64,000 nucleotides of DNA from Oscillospiraceae bacterium (GTDB taxonomy: Bacteria; Bacillota; Clostridia; Oscillospirales; Ruminococcaceae): the NCBI GenBank assembly GCA_017547245.1, contig JAFYQD010000003.1, positions 62,001 through 126,000 on the forward strand, in the 5' to 3' direction. The translations under genes and the position numbers were made by a program. The notes under the pieces are model-generated. The model did no database searches. It saw only the letters and a list, made by a program, of their open reading frames with translations, and was not told the DNA's origin. Positions 18,985-27,749 of this stretch are shown one piece after another. Every line of letters starts with the position of its first letter. The stretch's first letter is position 1.

Positions 18985-19058
18985 TTGTCATACTGAATGA
19001 AGTAAAGGATCCCAATCTTGATTGGGCGGAGTATCCTTGACTTCCTTCAGGATGACAA
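18985..19058. repeat. long imperfect inverted repeat (REP-like intergenic element)
   Basis: Two 26-nt arms (18985-19010 and 19033-19058) pair with only three mismatches around an inner perfect hairpin (CCCAAT-cttg-ATTGGG, 19011-19025). The arms begin TTGTCATxCTGAA and end AAGGAT, resembling dispersed intergenic palindromes seen in diverse bacteria. It lies within a single operon, between the binding-protein gene and its ATPase gene. Confidence 0.75.
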
Positions 19059-19134
19059 GGACCGTATTGTCACTGTTATTCCCGCAAGGGATGGAATAAA
19101 ATAAGCCGGCTATGCCGGCGGGACGGAGGGAAAT

Positions 19135-20619
19135 ATGAGCGAATATGTATTGGAAATAAAAAATATCTCCAAACATTTTGCTGGCGTAAAGGCCTTGGAT
19201 GATGTTAGCTTTAACATTATTAAGGGCAGTTGTCACTGCCTGGTAGGCGAAAACGGCGCCGGCAAGTCTACACTCATCAAAATTTTGACCGGCGCACACC
19301 CCAAAACTTCCGGTACCGTTCTTTACAACGGCAAGGAATTTGCCCCCGGTGGTACCCGTGAAGCCATGCGCAGCGGTATTGGCTGCCTGTTCCAGGAACT
19401 GAACGTAGTAGAAAAGCTGCGTGTTGAAGAAAACATCTGTCTGGGCCAGGAAGAGACCAAGTTTGGCATTATCCGCAAAAAGAGCAACGCCAAGGTGTTC
19501 GAAGTTCTTAAGCGCATTGACCCCACCATCGACCCCAAGATGCTGATCGAAGACCTTTCGGTTGCCAAGCGCCAGTGTGTTGAAATGGCCAAGGCTTTGG
19601 CAATGGACAGCGATATCATCATCATGGACGAACCTACCGCTTCCCTTTCGGAAGAAGAAGTAAGACGTCTGTTTAAGATTATCGCCGACCTGAAGGCACA
19701 GGGCATCACCATCATCTATATCTCTCACCGTCTGGAAGAGATTATGGAACTGGCCGACTATGTTACCGTACTGCGTGACGGCAAGCACATTGCCACCAAG
19801 CCCCGCAGCGAAATTGAAACCCGTCAGGACCTGATTCAGATGATGATCGGTAAGGTTATCGTTGAAGACTATCAGCCCAACGACGTGGACGAAAACGTCA
19901 AGATGGTTGAAGTAAAGGGCATGAACAACCGTAAGCTGAAGGACATCAACTTCGACCTTTACAAGGGCGAAATCCTGGGCTTCTATGGTCTGATTGGTGC
20001 AGGCAAAACCGAAATTGCCCGCGCACTGTTCGGTGTGGACCCCTATACCGGAAAAGTTTCTGTCGATGGAACCCCAGTAAAGAGCACCGGTGCCCGCGGC
20101 GCTTTGGCCAACGGTATCGCTCTGGTTCCCGAAGAACGCCGTACCCAGGGCGTTGCCACCTCCCTGAGCATTCTGGACAACACCCCCATGATGAACTACA
20201 ATACCATCGCCACCAAGGGTGTTGTTAACAAGAAGAAGGAAGTTAACGTTGCTCTGGAATACATTGAAAAGATTGGTACCGCCTGCCGCAACGAACAGCA
20301 GTCGGTGGCCTACCTTTCGGGCGGCAACCAGCAGAAGGTTGTTATCTCCAAGTGTCTGAACGCTCAGCCCAAGGTTCTGCTGCTGGACGAACCCACCCGT
20401 GGTGTTGACGTAGGTGCCAAGCAGGAAATCTACTCCATCATCCGCCAGCTGGCCAAGCAGGGCTGTTCCATCATTGTCTTCTCCAGCGAACTGCCTGAAA
20501 TTCTGGGTCTGTGCGACCGCATCGGCCTTCTGTACGACGGCGAACTGAAGACCTTTATCAAGAATGGTCCTGAGGTTGACTCTCAGCAGATCATGCATGT
20601 TGTAACAGGAGGTAACTAA
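19135..20619 (+). CDS. sugar ABC transporter ATP-binding protein (RbsA/MglA-like, double ATPase)
   Basis: A 494-residue protein with two fused ABC ATPase domains, as in ribose and galactoside importers. The first (about 1-240) has GENGAGKST and IIMDEPTASL. The second (about 255-494) has GLIGAGKTE and LLLDEPTRGVDVG with an intact LSGGNQQKV signature. The start follows GGAGGG. Three bases separate it from the first permease gene. Together with two permeases and the binding protein it forms a complete ribose-type importer; the sugar is not evident. Confidence 0.92.
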   Translation: MSEYVLEIKNISKHFAGVKALDDVSFNIIKGSCHCLVGENGAGKSTLIKILTGAHPKTSGTVLYNGKEFAPGGTREAMRSGIGCLFQELNVVEKLRVEENICLGQEETKFGIIRKKSNAKVFEVLKRIDPTIDPKMLIEDLSVAKRQCVEMAKALAMDSDIIIMDEPTASLSEEEVRRLFKIIADLKAQGITIIYISHRLEEIMELADYVTVLRDGKHIATKPRSEIETRQDLIQMMIGKVIVEDYQPNDVDENVKMVEVKGMNNRKLKDINFDLYKGEILGFYGLIGAGKTEIARALFGVDPYTGKVSVDGTPVKSTGARGALANGIALVPEERRTQGVATSLSILDNTPMMNYNTIATKGVVNKKKEVNVALEYIEKIGTACRNEQQSVAYLSGGNQQKVVISKCLNAQPKVLLLDEPTRGVDVGAKQEIYSIIRQLAKQGCSIIVFSSELPEILGLCDRIGLLYDGELKTFIKNGPEVDSQQIMHVVTGGN

Positions 20620-20621
20620 GT

Positions 20622-21605
20622 ATGAGTAACGCTACTGCTAACAACCTGTCTAAATCGAAAATCAAGCTTACCATGGACGGTGTACAGAACATAGCTATTT
20701 TTGCTATCTTCTTTATCATCTGCATCGTGGGCTTTGCACTGGAACCCCAGCTGTTCCCCAGCCGTACCAACATCATGAACATTCTGGTATCCAACTCCAG
20801 TGTTATGATTGCAGCACCCACCATGTGCTTTGTACTGCTTTCGGGCAACCTGGATATGTCCCCCAACGGCGTGGGCGCCATGGCCGGCGTTCTGTTTGCC
20901 ATTTTTGCCCGTGCCGGCATGCCTGTAGGCGCTTCGGCCGCTGTATCCATCCTGATTGGTGCTGTTTGCGGCTTCCTGTGCGGTTTCATTATTTCCAAGC
21001 TGGAACTGCCTTCCTTCATCATCTCGCTGGCATTTAACTACATCACCCTGGGCGTTGCCCTGATTGGTGCAGGCGGTGCTATCATTTCGGCTGGTCTGCC
21101 CGGCAACATCGACGACCTGAGCCAGACCGTTTCCGGCATTCCTCTGCCTGTTGTTTATGCCATCATTATTGTTATCGTATTCCTTATCGTTCAGAGCAAA
21201 ACCGTTTTTGCCCGTGAAGTTACCGCTATTGGCGCCAACAGCTCGGCTGCCAAGCTTTCCGGCATCAGCCTGGTAAAGAACATCTCCATTGTTTTTGCAA
21301 TGAATGCCATCTTTGCCTCCTTTGCCGGCGTTCTGGTAACCTCCCGCTTCAGCGTAGCCGACTCGGGTATGCTGCCCGGTTTTGAAACCGACTGTATCAT
21401 CGCCTGTGTACTGGGCGGCACCGACATCAACGGCGGCCGCGGTACCGTTTTCGGCACCCTGATCGGCGCCTTGATCGTAGGCGTTCTGACCAACATCATG
21501 AACATGCTGGGTCTGGTAAGCTACACCCAGAACATTGTTAAGGGCCTGGTTCTCATCGGCGCTATTCTGATGAATGACGCTATCCGCACCAAGGTCAAGG
21601 TTTAA
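20622..21605 (+). CDS. sugar ABC transporter permease (RbsC-like), first
   Basis: A 327-residue membrane protein with 8-10 hydrophobic segments and the RbsC-family motifs VLLSGNLDMSPNGVGAM and GGTDINGGRGTVFGTLIGAL. The ATG lies three bases after the ATPase stop and is served by AGGAGG inside the ATPase end. It pairs with the next permease to form a heterodimeric channel. Confidence 0.9.
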   Translation: MSNATANNLSKSKIKLTMDGVQNIAIFAIFFIICIVGFALEPQLFPSRTNIMNILVSNSSVMIAAPTMCFVLLSGNLDMSPNGVGAMAGVLFAIFARAGMPVGASAAVSILIGAVCGFLCGFIISKLELPSFIISLAFNYITLGVALIGAGGAIISAGLPGNIDDLSQTVSGIPLPVVYAIIIVIVFLIVQSKTVFAREVTAIGANSSAAKLSGISLVKNISIVFAMNAIFASFAGVLVTSRFSVADSGMLPGFETDCIIACVLGGTDINGGRGTVFGTLIGALIVGVLTNIMNMLGLVSYTQNIVKGLVLIGAILMNDAIRTKVKV

Positions 21606-21619
21606 GAAAGGGGGTAGTG

Positions 21620-22612
21620 ATGATGAAAAAGAAATTCAACGTTAATCGTACCACTCGATACAACATCATGCTGCTGATCCTTCTTGCAGTTCTGATGATT
21701 TTCTTTGCTTCGCAGAATGACCGCTTCTTTACCCTGCTTAACCTGATGGGCATTGTTCGTCAGACCGTACCCCAGGCTCTGATTGCCTGCGGCCTCTGTT
21801 TCGTTGTTATTGCCGGCGGCATCGACCTTTCTACCGGCAGCTGCATGGGCCTGAGCGCCATCATCTACGGCAAACTTTGTCTGGCCGGCATGAACGCCTG
21901 GTTGGCGGTTTGCGTATGTCTGGTGTTTGGTGTTGTGCTGGCCTGGGTCAACACCGTTCTTTCCGAAAATCTGAAGATCCCCTCCATCATGGGCACTCTG
22001 GCAACCCAGCTTATCGCCGGCGGTGCAGCCCTTACCATCGTAAAGGCCATCCCCATCAGCGACCAGTTGGTAAAGCCCGTTACCATCATGAACCAGCTCA
22101 AGTTCTTTGACAAGAAGGTTCCTCTGGCTTTCTTCATCGTGCTTGTAGTAGTGCTGATCTTCATCTTCCTGGAAAAGAAGACCCTGATTGGCAAATACGC
22201 ACTGGCCATCGGCGGCAACGCCAACGCTGCTTTCTTCTCTGGTATTAACGTATGGAAGATGCGCTTCATCTTCTTTGTACTTTGCTCGGTTCTGTCCGCC
22301 TTCTCGGGCGTATGGATGGTAGGCCGTCTGGGTTCTGCTGACCCCACCATCGGCCGTGGCATGCACTTTGAGGTTCTGTCTGCCTGTATTCTGGGCGGTG
22401 TAAACATCAAGGGCGGTGAAGGTACCGTAATCGGCTGTATCCTGGGTACCTACATTCTGGCCATCCTGACCAACGGCATGCAGATGATGGACATCAGCTC
22501 CTTCTATCAGCAGGTAGTAATCGGTATCGTAATGCTGACTGCTCTGCTGGTCAACCAGCTGACTGCCAACCGCGCTGCCAAAAAGGCTGCTATTGCAAAG
22601 GCTGCTGCATAA
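21620..22612 (+). CDS. sugar ABC transporter permease (RbsC-like), second
   Basis: A 330-residue permease paralogous to the upstream one, with VVIAGGIDLSTGSCMGLSAI and GGVNIKGGEGTVIGCILGTY blocks. GTG 21617, ATG 21620 and ATG 21623 are all possible; GAAAGGGGG (21605-21614) best serves 21620 or 21623. Having two distinct permeases rather than one RbsC recalls YtfT/YjfF-type systems. A strong terminator follows, closing the operon. Confidence 0.9.
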   Translation: MMKKKFNVNRTTRYNIMLLILLAVLMIFFASQNDRFFTLLNLMGIVRQTVPQALIACGLCFVVIAGGIDLSTGSCMGLSAIIYGKLCLAGMNAWLAVCVCLVFGVVLAWVNTVLSENLKIPSIMGTLATQLIAGGAALTIVKAIPISDQLVKPVTIMNQLKFFDKKVPLAFFIVLVVVLIFIFLEKKTLIGKYALAIGGNANAAFFSGINVWKMRFIFFVLCSVLSAFSGVWMVGRLGSADPTIGRGMHFEVLSACILGGVNIKGGEGTVIGCILGTYILAILTNGMQMMDISSFYQQVVIGIVMLTALLVNQLTANRAAKKAAIAKAAA

Positions 22613-22628
22613 GTTCAGTAATGAAATT

Positions 22629-22661
22629 ACCCCCTTGGGCAAACGCCCAAGGGGGTTTTTG
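22629..22661 (+). terminator. terminator of the sugar ABC operon
   Basis: A 12-bp perfect stem (22629-22640 with 22645-22656) followed by TTTTT. Confidence 0.9.
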
Positions 22662-22771
22662 TATGGCAGCGCACAGCACGGGCAGAAACGGCCCTGCAAG
22701 GGCTTTTTGGGCCAAACACAACAAGTTAGACCGTAAAAACAATAAGCCCTGAGACAGCCTTTTATAAGGGT

Positions 22772-22802
22772 AAAAAAAGAGCAGGCGCATATGCACCTGC
22801 TC
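22772..22802 (-). terminator. terminator of the membrane protein gene
   Basis: GAGCAGG...CCTGCTC stem at 22779-22802 followed on the minus strand by seven T (22772-22778), just after the stop codon of the gene at 22821. Confidence 0.85.
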
Positions 22803-22820
22803 AATTTGTTTGCTTGAATG

Positions 22821-23699
22821 TTATTCCTGTACTTCTTCCACAATTTCTTCCACTGCTTCTTCGGCAGCCTTTTTGTTTTCAACCAAGGCGATGGTAACCG
22901 AAGCAATGACGGCAACAACGGCAGAAACCATAACAAAGATCAGTTCGCTGAAGGTGGGGGCGCCCAAATATTCCTTACCGCCGTGAATCAGCAAAGAGAG
23001 GGTGCGGGGCAGGAACAGGGTTACGCCGAAATAGAAGGTGAGCAGACCGTAGAAAACGGTGCGGCGTCCGCTTATTGCCAGCTCTGCGCCCATCATATAC
23101 TTCAGGCAGTTGGTCAGGAAGAATGCCATTGCGGCAATGGCAAGGATGTGCAGCATGTTGTCCGAAACATGGTAAACAACAGTGTGGGAAAGATAGGTGC
23201 AAACCAGTGCAGCGGCGCCCCACAGGGACATGATGGCAGCCGAGGCAAGGTCGATGCTTTCCTGCTTGCCCGAAATGCCCAGCAGACCCTGATAAAGCAG
23301 CAGCACGCCGCCCAGAACAAAGATGAAAGCAGGCAGGGCGGAGGGCAGATACAGGCCGTGACCGCTGATCAGGCCGCGGAATTCGGTCAGGAAGGTGAAG
23401 AGATAGCTGAGTTCGGCGGTGAAGCCCATCAGCATAAGACCGATGAAGAATTCACGGGGAAAGCTTTTGACTTCGGAAGAGAACTGATTGGCCTGACGGC
23501 GAACAACCAGCCAAATCAGCACTGCGCATACAAGCAGCATGGCGTTGAAGCCAAGCTCGGCAACGTTGCCCAGTGTGGTGTTATAGTAAAAACCGGTGGT
23601 GTGGTCAATGGCTGCAAACTGAAGCACAAAGCGCACAACAAGGGTTACTGCGGTCAGCAGAGCGGCGAATACAAAAGGCTTTTTAAGAGAATGATTCAA
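22821..23699 (-). CDS. polytopic membrane protein of unknown function
   Basis: I do not recognise this 292-residue protein. It has about eight hydrophobic segments and a short acidic C-terminal tail (repeated EE, ending VEEVQE). I set the start at a TTG (23697-23699) because GGAGG sits 7 nt upstream. The open frame continues far upstream over a region with no binding site that crosses the citrate synthase terminator. It is a single-gene unit with its own terminator. Confidence 0.65.
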   Translation of the reverse strand: MNHSLKKPFVFAALLTAVTLVVRFVLQFAAIDHTTGFYYNTTLGNVAELGFNAMLLVCAVLIWLVVRRQANQFSSEVKSFPREFFIGLMLMGFTAELSYLFTFLTEFRGLISGHGLYLPSALPAFIFVLGGVLLLYQGLLGISGKQESIDLASAAIMSLWGAAALVCTYLSHTVVYHVSDNMLHILAIAAMAFFLTNCLKYMMGAELAISGRRTVFYGLLTFYFGVTLFLPRTLSLLIHGGKEYLGAPTFSELIFVMVSAVVAVIASVTIALVENKKAAEEAVEEIVEEVQE

Positions 23700-23810
23700 A
23701 GCAATATCCTCCTTGGAACAGGGGACAGAACCCCTTTTATAAACATACGCATACATTATAACAAATCTGGCAGGAAAATCAACGAAAATTATGTGAACAA
23801 AGGTGTGGAT

Positions 23811-23845
23811 AAAACAAAAATCCCTGCGTCGGTTGACGCAGGGAT
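23811..23845 (-). terminator. terminator of citrate synthase gene
   Basis: Perfect stem TCCCTGCGTC/GACGCAGGGA (23821-23830 with 23835-23844) followed on the minus strand by TTTTTGTTTT. Confidence 0.88.
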
Positions 23846-23850
23846 TGAGG

Positions 23851-25224
23851 TCAGCGCTGGGAAAGGGGAATGTAGATGCGGGAACGGGAGTTGATGGCCT
23901 TGTAGGCAGGGCGCATAATCTTGCCGCCGGTGCGCAGTTCTTCCAGACGGTGGGCACACCAACCGGCCATACGGGCAGAAGCAAACAGAGGGGTATAAAC
24001 CTCGGGGGGAATGCGCAGCAGCTGATAGACCAACCCGGAATAAAGGTCAACATTGGAGCAGATGGTGCGGGGGTCGACGCCCTTTACCTCGGCCATCAGG
24101 TCGGGGGTAAGCCGTTCCACGGTGGAAAGCAGGCGAACATCGGCTTCAATATCGGTTCCTTCGGCCAGCTTGGTGATGTTCTTTTTCAGAATGACCGAAC
24201 GGGGGTCACTGAGAGTATAAACCGCATGGCCCATGCCGTAAATCAGGCCGGAATGGTCGCCGGCTTCTTTGGCAAGGATCTTCAGCAGATATTCCCGTAC
24301 GGCATTTTCGTCTTCGGGGTCGCTGATTTCTTCCTTCATAAAGTTCAGCATTTCCATAACCTTAAGGTTGGCACCGCCGTGTTTGGGGCCTTTCAGTGCG
24401 CCAACGCTGGCGGCAATGGCCGAATAGGTGTCGGTGCCCGAAGAGGTAAGCACACGGGAGGTGAAGGTGGAGTTGTTGCCGCCGCCGTGTTCGGCATGCA
24501 GAATCAGGCAAAGATCCAGCAGGTGGGCTTCTTCTTCGGTAAAGGTTTTGTCGCTGCGCAGGGTGCGCAGAATGTTTTGAGCGGTGGAAAATTCAGGCTT
24601 GGGGGCATGGAAGTACATGCTCTTGCGTTCATAGGCGCGGCGGCGCACCTGATAGGCCGCGGTGATGATGGAGGGGGTGCGGGCAATCAGCTCGATGCAC
24701 TGGCGCAGAACATTGCTGAGCGAAGTGTCGTCGGGATTTGCATCGTAAGAATAAAGGGCAAGGATGGAACGTGCCAGCTTATTCATGATGTTGGGGGAAG
24801 GAGCCTTGATGATCATATCATCGGCAAAATCTTCGGGAAGCTCACGGTACTGAGCCAGCAGCTGATTGAACTTTTCAAGCTGCTGAGGTGTGGGCAGACT
24901 GCCGAACAACAGCAGCCATGCGGTTTCTTCATAACCATAGCGGTTATCGGCCTGGCAGCCGTTGATAAGGTCGTTTATGTCGATGCCGCGGAAGGTGAGA
25001 TGGCCTTCTACCGGGAAGCGTTCGCCTTCGTCCAGAACGTAGCCGTGTACGTTGCATATCTGGGTAACACCTGCCATAACACCGGTACCGTCCGAGTTGC
25101 GCAGGCCGCGCTTTACGGGATATTTTCCGTAAACGGAAGGGTCAATGTGGTTATGGGTGTCATATTCATCGCATAAAATGTGGATGTAGTTGTCCATTTC
25201 CTGGGTGACGTATTCTTTTTGCAT
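23851..25224 (-). CDS. citrate synthase (si-type family)
   Basis: A 457-residue enzyme that condenses acetyl-CoA with oxaloacetate. The family histidines are present in LHAEHGGGNNSTFT and GPKHGGANLKV, the GMGHAVY block follows, and the catalytic aspartate is in the segment after it. The length is typical of the longer anaerobe citrate synthases. The first ATG follows GGGAGG. No aconitase or isocitrate dehydrogenase is nearby. It would feed the oxidative branch to 2-oxoglutarate, while the 52-63 kb cluster runs the reductive branch. A 2-methylcitrate synthase role cannot be excluded. Confidence 0.9.
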   Translation of the reverse strand: MQKEYVTQEMDNYIHILCDEYDTHNHIDPSVYGKYPVKRGLRNSDGTGVMAGVTQICNVHGYVLDEGERFPVEGHLTFRGIDINDLINGCQADNRYGYEETAWLLLFGSLPTPQQLEKFNQLLAQYRELPEDFADDMIIKAPSPNIMNKLARSILALYSYDANPDDTSLSNVLRQCIELIARTPSIITAAYQVRRRAYERKSMYFHAPKPEFSTAQNILRTLRSDKTFTEEEAHLLDLCLILHAEHGGGNNSTFTSRVLTSSGTDTYSAIAASVGALKGPKHGGANLKVMEMLNFMKEEISDPEDENAVREYLLKILAKEAGDHSGLIYGMGHAVYTLSDPRSVILKKNITKLAEGTDIEADVRLLSTVERLTPDLMAEVKGVDPRTICSNVDLYSGLVYQLLRIPPEVYTPLFASARMAGWCAHRLEELRTGGKIMRPAYKAINSRSRIYIPLSQR

Positions 25225-25385
25225 GTGGTCTGCCTCCCCATATTCTTTAGAAACATTATTACAATTTTAGCAGAATCATTTGTGCAAAGTCAAGGCGAAA
25301 AAGGCGTAAAAATAGCTAAAAATGCAGGATTCGAAAAACAAACTTTCATAATTTGATACAGGAATAAAAAAAGGAGGGGGTAAAA

Positions 25386-26438
25386 TTGAATTTGAAGGAG
25401 ATGGCAGCAGCGGTGGCTTTTCTGGTGCTGGCCGTTCCTGCAAGTGTGCTGCTGCGGCAGGACCCCGGCCTGCAGGCAGCGGTGGTGCAGCAAACTGCCC
25501 CAAGCGATTTGTCAGAACAGCCGCCCCAACCGACTGAGCAAAACCCCGATAATGACAAAGTTTTCGACGGTGCGCCATCGTCTTTTTTTATTCTTAACCG
25601 CTCCACCGGCAGGGTGGAAGAGATGTCGGCCCGGGACTTTGTAAGGGGTGCGGTGGCAGCCGAGATGCCGGCCCTGTATCACCCCGAGGCGCTGAAGGCA
25701 CAGGCTGTGGCGGCCTATACCTATGCCGTGCGGCGGGCGATGGAACAAAGAGCAAACCCCGACCCCGGGCTGAAGGGGGCCGACTTTGAGGCCGACCCCG
25801 AAAACCTGCAGGTCTGCCTGACCGAAAAACAGGCACGGGAGTTTTACAGCGAGGATTTTGCGTTTTATTGGAACAAGGTTTGCGAGGCTGCCGACCAAGC
25901 CGCAAAATATATCCTGCTTTATGAAGGACAACCGGCGGCCACAGCCTATCACGCCATTTCGGCTGGGATGACCGAAGACGCCGCACATGTATGGCAGGGC
26001 GAAACGCTGCCCTATTTGCAGGCGGTGGAAAGCCGGGGCGACCGGTTGGCGGCAGGGTATGAAAGTTGTGTTTCCTTTACAGCAGAGCAGTTGAGGGAGT
26101 TGCTGACCGAAAAAACGGGAGAAAACGGGCTGCCTGATGACCTTAACCGCTGGGTGGTGCCGCTGGAGTGGTCCCCTTCGGGATATGTTACGCTGGTGCA
26201 GATTGGGGAACAGAACATCACGGGGTTGGAGCTGCGTTTTCTTCTGGGGCTGCGTTCCAGCCACTTTCAGGTGGAACAGCAGGACGGTGTGTTTACCTTC
26301 AGGGTGCAGGGTTACGGCCACGGCGTCGGCCTGAGCCAGAATGGCGCCGACTATATGGCACGGCAGGGGGCCACCTTTGACGAAATACTGCTGCACTATT
26401 ATTCGGGTGTGACGCTGGCGCTTGCGTCCGAACAGTAA
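25386..26438 (+). CDS. spoIID: SpoIID/LytB-domain protein (stage II sporulation protein D)
   Basis: SpoIID is a membrane-anchored lytic transglycosylase that thins septal peptidoglycan for forespore engulfment. The 350 residues start with a hydrophobic anchor (about 6-24). Family blocks are VRGAVAAEMPALYHPEALKA (catalytic Glu), YHAISAGMTEDA and GYGHGVGLSQNGADYMA. I use the TTG at 25386 because AGGAGGGGG ends 5-7 nt upstream; the ATG at 25401 has no properly spaced site. It is divergent from citrate synthase and ends at a bidirectional terminator. Confidence 0.88.
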   Translation: MNLKEMAAAVAFLVLAVPASVLLRQDPGLQAAVVQQTAPSDLSEQPPQPTEQNPDNDKVFDGAPSSFFILNRSTGRVEEMSARDFVRGAVAAEMPALYHPEALKAQAVAAYTYAVRRAMEQRANPDPGLKGADFEADPENLQVCLTEKQAREFYSEDFAFYWNKVCEAADQAAKYILLYEGQPAATAYHAISAGMTEDAAHVWQGETLPYLQAVESRGDRLAAGYESCVSFTAEQLRELLTEKTGENGLPDDLNRWVVPLEWSPSGYVTLVQIGEQNITGLELRFLLGLRSSHFQVEQQDGVFTFRVQGYGHGVGLSQNGADYMARQGATFDEILLHYYSGVTLALASEQ

Positions 26439-26440
26439 AA

Positions 26441-26473
26441 AACCCCCTCCGCATATAGGTGCGGAGGGGGTTT
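26441..26473. terminator. bidirectional terminator between spoIID and acetyltransferase
   Basis: 12-bp stem (26441-26452 with 26461-26472) flanked by A-run and T-run, serving two convergent genes. Confidence 0.88.
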
Positions 26474-26476
26474 GCG

Positions 26477-27592
26477 TCAGTATTCTTCGCTGCACAAACA
26501 GTTTTGGGTGGGCAGCAGTTGGTCAAGCTTTGCCGCGGCCGCATCGTCGTGGATAGCGGCATTGCCTTCGACGGCAAGCTGTGCCAGGCTGCGATAGCCG
26601 CTGAGCCACTGGGCCAGCCGTCCTATGCTCAGGCTGACCTGGGGCGGAAGGGTGGTGGGCTGACCTTTCAGGTCAAAAATGCCGTTGTTGGCAGGCACAA
26701 CAGGGTCGGTTACCTCGATGGAAAAACCGTCCTGTCCGCCAAAAAGGTTAAGCAGGGTGGGCAGATGGGCAATTCCCATGCATCCCCACGGTTTGGTTTC
26801 GGTATAGGCTTGGGGCAGGGTGGGCAGGTGATCGGTGGGCAGCTTGATGGTCAGTTCCAGCCCTTGGGCAAGGTTGGCCAAAGCGGCAGCCAGACGGCAA
26901 AAAGCATTGTCATTCAGGGCTACGCACTCTTCCCCAAGCACCGATTTGTCATCGGTGAAATAATAGCAGTACCCTTCGATGTTGTTGTCGGCATCCATGG
27001 CGGCAATCAGCTTTGCGCCGCCTGCCTTATAGTCATCGGCTTTGAAGCACAGGTCTTTTTCTTCACGCCAAACAGGGCCACAATAGGGCTGAATGTACTG
27101 CTGATAGCAGGCGTGAAGCTGGGCGGTGCGCCGGCCAAAATCCAGCGGAACAACCCCCACGGGTTGGACAGGGCGGTCTGCGTTGGCATGTAGGGTAAGA
27201 AAGCCACGGTCACTGCAGGTATAGTGCTCCAAAGAAAAATACAGATTTTCCCGAACAGGGTGCAGGAAGGTAAGGGGGATGCTCCGACGGTGCATTTCCT
27301 GCTGAAAGCCGCTGAACAGTTGGCGCATAATGCCCTTGCCCCGATGGTCGGGATGGGTGGAAACCCCACCGATGATGATGGCCGGAACAACCCTATGGCG
27401 CACCCACAAACGGGTGGGCAGACCGTAAACCGCGGCAATGGGGCGGTCATCCACACAGGCGGTCAGACAATATTCGGGCCAAAAACGGTTGTGGAAAAAC
27501 CAATCACGAAAAACCTGGTCATCGCCAAAACAGGTGTGCCAAAGCTGGCTTAAAACATCTTTGTCCTGTGGTTTTGCCCAGCGGATATTCAT
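26477..27592 (-). CDS. GNAT family N-acetyltransferase (Eis-like)
   Basis: A 371-residue protein whose N-terminal GNAT domain has the acetyl-CoA loop GVSTHPDHRGKGIMRQL (about 75-92). A second GNAT-like domain and a C-terminal sterol-carrier-like domain follow, as in the Eis family of acetyltransferases. The start follows AAAGGAGGCGTC. It is a single-gene unit. Eis relatives acetylate amines of antibiotics, polyamines or proteins; the substrate here is unknown. Confidence 0.8.
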   Translation of the reverse strand: MNIRWAKPQDKDVLSQLWHTCFGDDQVFRDWFFHNRFWPEYCLTACVDDRPIAAVYGLPTRLWVRHRVVPAIIIGGVSTHPDHRGKGIMRQLFSGFQQEMHRRSIPLTFLHPVRENLYFSLEHYTCSDRGFLTLHANADRPVQPVGVVPLDFGRRTAQLHACYQQYIQPYCGPVWREEKDLCFKADDYKAGGAKLIAAMDADNNIEGYCYYFTDDKSVLGEECVALNDNAFCRLAAALANLAQGLELTIKLPTDHLPTLPQAYTETKPWGCMGIAHLPTLLNLFGGQDGFSIEVTDPVVPANNGIFDLKGQPTTLPPQVSLSIGRLAQWLSGYRSLAQLAVEGNAAIHDDAAAAKLDQLLPTQNCLCSEEY

Positions 27593-27749
27593 GCTGACGC
27601 CTCCTTTCGTGGAATGTTTCTGCTATTCAGTATAACAAAAAAACGGCAAATATCCAACCGTTCCTTTGGTTGACCGCAAGAAGGAATTATAGTAAAATTT
27701 TAGCAGAGAGTTCTGACAGCAACCTGGTTAAAGGAGGGTGAAAAAACAG

